Below are positions 14,374 to 15,563 of a stretch of DNA of 15,563 bases, in pieces. Each line of letters starts with the position of its first letter. The first letter of the stretch is position 1. A program made the translations under genes and the position numbers. This DNA comes from Erysipelothrix sp. (GTDB lineage: Bacteria; Bacillota_I; Bacilli_A; Erysipelotrichales; Erysipelotrichaceae). The stretch lies in contig JAAZGU010000229.1 of the NCBI GenBank assembly GCA_012511085.1, positions 1 to 15,563 on the forward strand, written 5' to 3'. The notes below the pieces were generated by a model, which saw only the letters and a program-made list of their open reading frames with translations, did not search any database and was not told the DNA's origin.

Positions 14374-15563
14374 CATGTATGCACAAATTCAAAGGCATCC
14401 GACTGCAAATATTGATTAATGCGTTTGATGTCATACTTACGCATGTCATTTTTAGGAATATCTTTCACAACGTAATATTGTTTAGGAATGCTCCAATGGT
14501 CCAAAACGACCATGACCTTGTTGGTTTTTTCAATGAGATTTTCAAGTTCGTACTTGCGATCAAAGACCAACATGGCACATAAGGTTTCATCCTTATCCAC
14601 AAAGGCTTTGGCTTCCAAACACCCTGGAATTTTGTAGAGCTCAGACTCGACTTCCAAAGGATTCACAAAGAAACCTTTCACCTTCACCAATTCATCGGCA
14701 CGATGCGAGAAATACAACTGCCCTAAAGCATCCATGTAACCAATATCATTGGAGTGATAAAACAATTTATCATCGTAGGTTTGAAAGACCTTTTCATTCA
14801 GGGTGTCGTTGTTGATGTAGCCGTTCATCAAGGTCTTGCCATGCACTAAAATCTCACCGTATTCATAAGGTTTCGCAAACTCACCGTTTTCCTTTATGAT
14901 GCGTGCTTCATTACCAATTAAGGGTTTTCCAACACAATGTGGGGTCGTGTCAAAGGACTCGCTAATCGCAACCGCTGCCGTGGATTCGGTCATGCCATAG
15001 CCAACCCGCAAACACCCGGGTGAATTATGTTGTTTTAACAAATTATTAAAATCTTCGACCAGTTTCGGTGCGACGGCTTCGCCACCGACAAAAGCATCTT
15101 TAATGAATGACAAATCGCTGTTGATGAAAGTTTCATCGTTCAGGAGAATCCGAAACAAATACGGGACCCCCGCAATGTGAGTTGGTTTCTCTTTCAGTAA
15201 TTCTTTGACCATGGTGTTGCGCTTAATGCGTGGCACCAAAACACAACGCCCGCCTAAAGCCAGCACGCCATGCAAGGTCACTCCTAAACCAAAACCATGG
15301 AAGAACGGCAAGACACAATACATGGAATCTTCCCCAATGACTGGGTCAATGTTACTGCGCATTTGAAAGGCTAAGGTGTTGAAAGCTTCACTGCTTAAAC
15401 CCACCGCTTTTTGCTCACCAGTGGTACCACTTGAAAAAAGCACGACGGCATCCTTGACTTGATCACCCACATCAATGGCTTGCGGGCGACTTGATATCCG
15501 ATTAAAATGATGTTTTGAAAAGGAACGCATGCCATAACGGGTCTTTAAAAACAACTTTTCAAA
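14364..15563 (-). CDS. AMP-forming acyl-CoA synthetase/ligase-like protein, 5' end outside the window
   Basis: The frame is open to the right edge (about 399 codons present), so the start and perhaps 100 residues of N-terminus are missing. Adenylate-forming (ANL superfamily) motifs appear in order: the phosphate-binding loop LFSSGTTGEQKAVGLS (about 15390-15440), VGYGMTESTAA (about 14975-15010), the HSNDIGYMD hinge region with its ribose-binding Asp, ADELVKVKGFFVNPLEVE, and a C-terminal NDMRKYD with the lysine expected for adenylation. The family activates a carboxylic acid with ATP and usually passes it to CoA, mostly in fatty-acid or amino-acid chemistry. The substrate cannot be read from the sequence. 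It has its own terminator and no evident link with the pilus. Confidence 0.88.
   Translation of the reverse strand, partial: FEKLFLKTRYGMRSFSKHHFNRISSRPQAIDVGDQVKDAVVLFSSGTTGEQKAVGLSSEAFNTLAFQMRSNIDPVIGEDSMYCVLPFFHGFGLGVTLHGVLALGGRCVLVPRIKRNTMVKELLKEKPTHIAGVPYLFRILLNDETFINSDLSFIKDAFVGGEAVAPKLVEDFNNLLKQHNSPGCLRVGYGMTESTAAVAISESFDTTPHCVGKPLIGNEARIIKENGEFAKPYEYGEILVHGKTLMNGYINNDTLNEKVFQTYDDKLFYHSNDIGYMDALGQLYFSHRADELVKVKGFFVNPLEVESELYKIPGCLEAKAFVDKDETLCAMLVFDRKYELENLIEKTNKVMVVLDHWSIPKQYYVVKDIPKNDMRKYDIKRINQYLQSDAFEFVHTWRI

Noticed and set aside
165..15563. Mycoplasma-type code with TGA as tryptophan
   Set aside because: Several clear genes end in TGA at the expected length and tryptophans in conserved positions are TGG, so the standard bacterial code applies.
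1..15563. CRISPR array, tRNA, rRNA, insertion sequence or riboswitch
   Set aside because: No regularly spaced repeats, no cloverleaf or rRNA motifs, no transposase frame and no recognisable riboswitch core were seen on either strand.

Overview
The window comes from an AT-rich, Gram-positive-type bacterium of the Bacillota or Mycoplasmatota kind that uses the standard genetic code. TGA is a true stop here (for example it ends the genes at 3326, 5805 and 12035) and tryptophan is TGG. The species cannot be named from the sequence. Nearly everything lies on the minus strand and belongs to one type IV pilus (T4P) locus. The absence of a secretin (PilQ) and of PilP fits a cell with no outer membrane.

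Layout, right to left in the direction of transcription. At the right edge is the 3' part of an AMP-forming acyl-CoA synthetase-like gene, closed by an intrinsic terminator. A promoter then starts the pilus core: platform protein PilC, actin-like PilM, and the membrane proteins PilN and PilO, packed 1-21 nt apart. Next comes the prepilin peptidase gene pilD on the opposite (+) strand, overlapping pilO tail to tail and diverging from pilB. Beyond it the minus strand resumes with the extension ATPase PilB, the retraction ATPase PilT and the major pilin PilA, which has its own promoter and a strong terminator.

Between pilA and the minor pilins sits a defence-type insert (about 3.8-6.6 kb). It holds a gene with a HEPN RNase-like R-x4-H motif and its own terminator, then an AbiEi/AbiEii type IV toxin-antitoxin pair. 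The pair is driven by a perfect-consensus promoter buried in a dyad operator.

The left part (165-3784) is a tightly packed operon of three minor pilins: a small PilX/GspK-like pilin lacking the usual Glu+5, a pilin fused to a von Willebrand factor A (VWA) domain with a complete MIDAS, and a pilin fused to a lectin/LamG-like domain. A strong terminator ends this operon. At the extreme left only the promoter, RBS and first codons of another minus-strand gene are visible.

Working together: PilD would trim and methylate the prepilins. PilB (assembly) and PilT (retraction) would power PilC, with PilM/N/O as the cytoplasmic and membrane scaffold. PilA would form the fibre, and the three minor pilins would prime or cap it and carry the adhesive VWA and lectin modules. 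The arrangement recalls the modular minor pilins described in Streptococcus sanguinis. The toxin-antitoxin/HEPN block has no evident link to pilus function and looks like an insertion.
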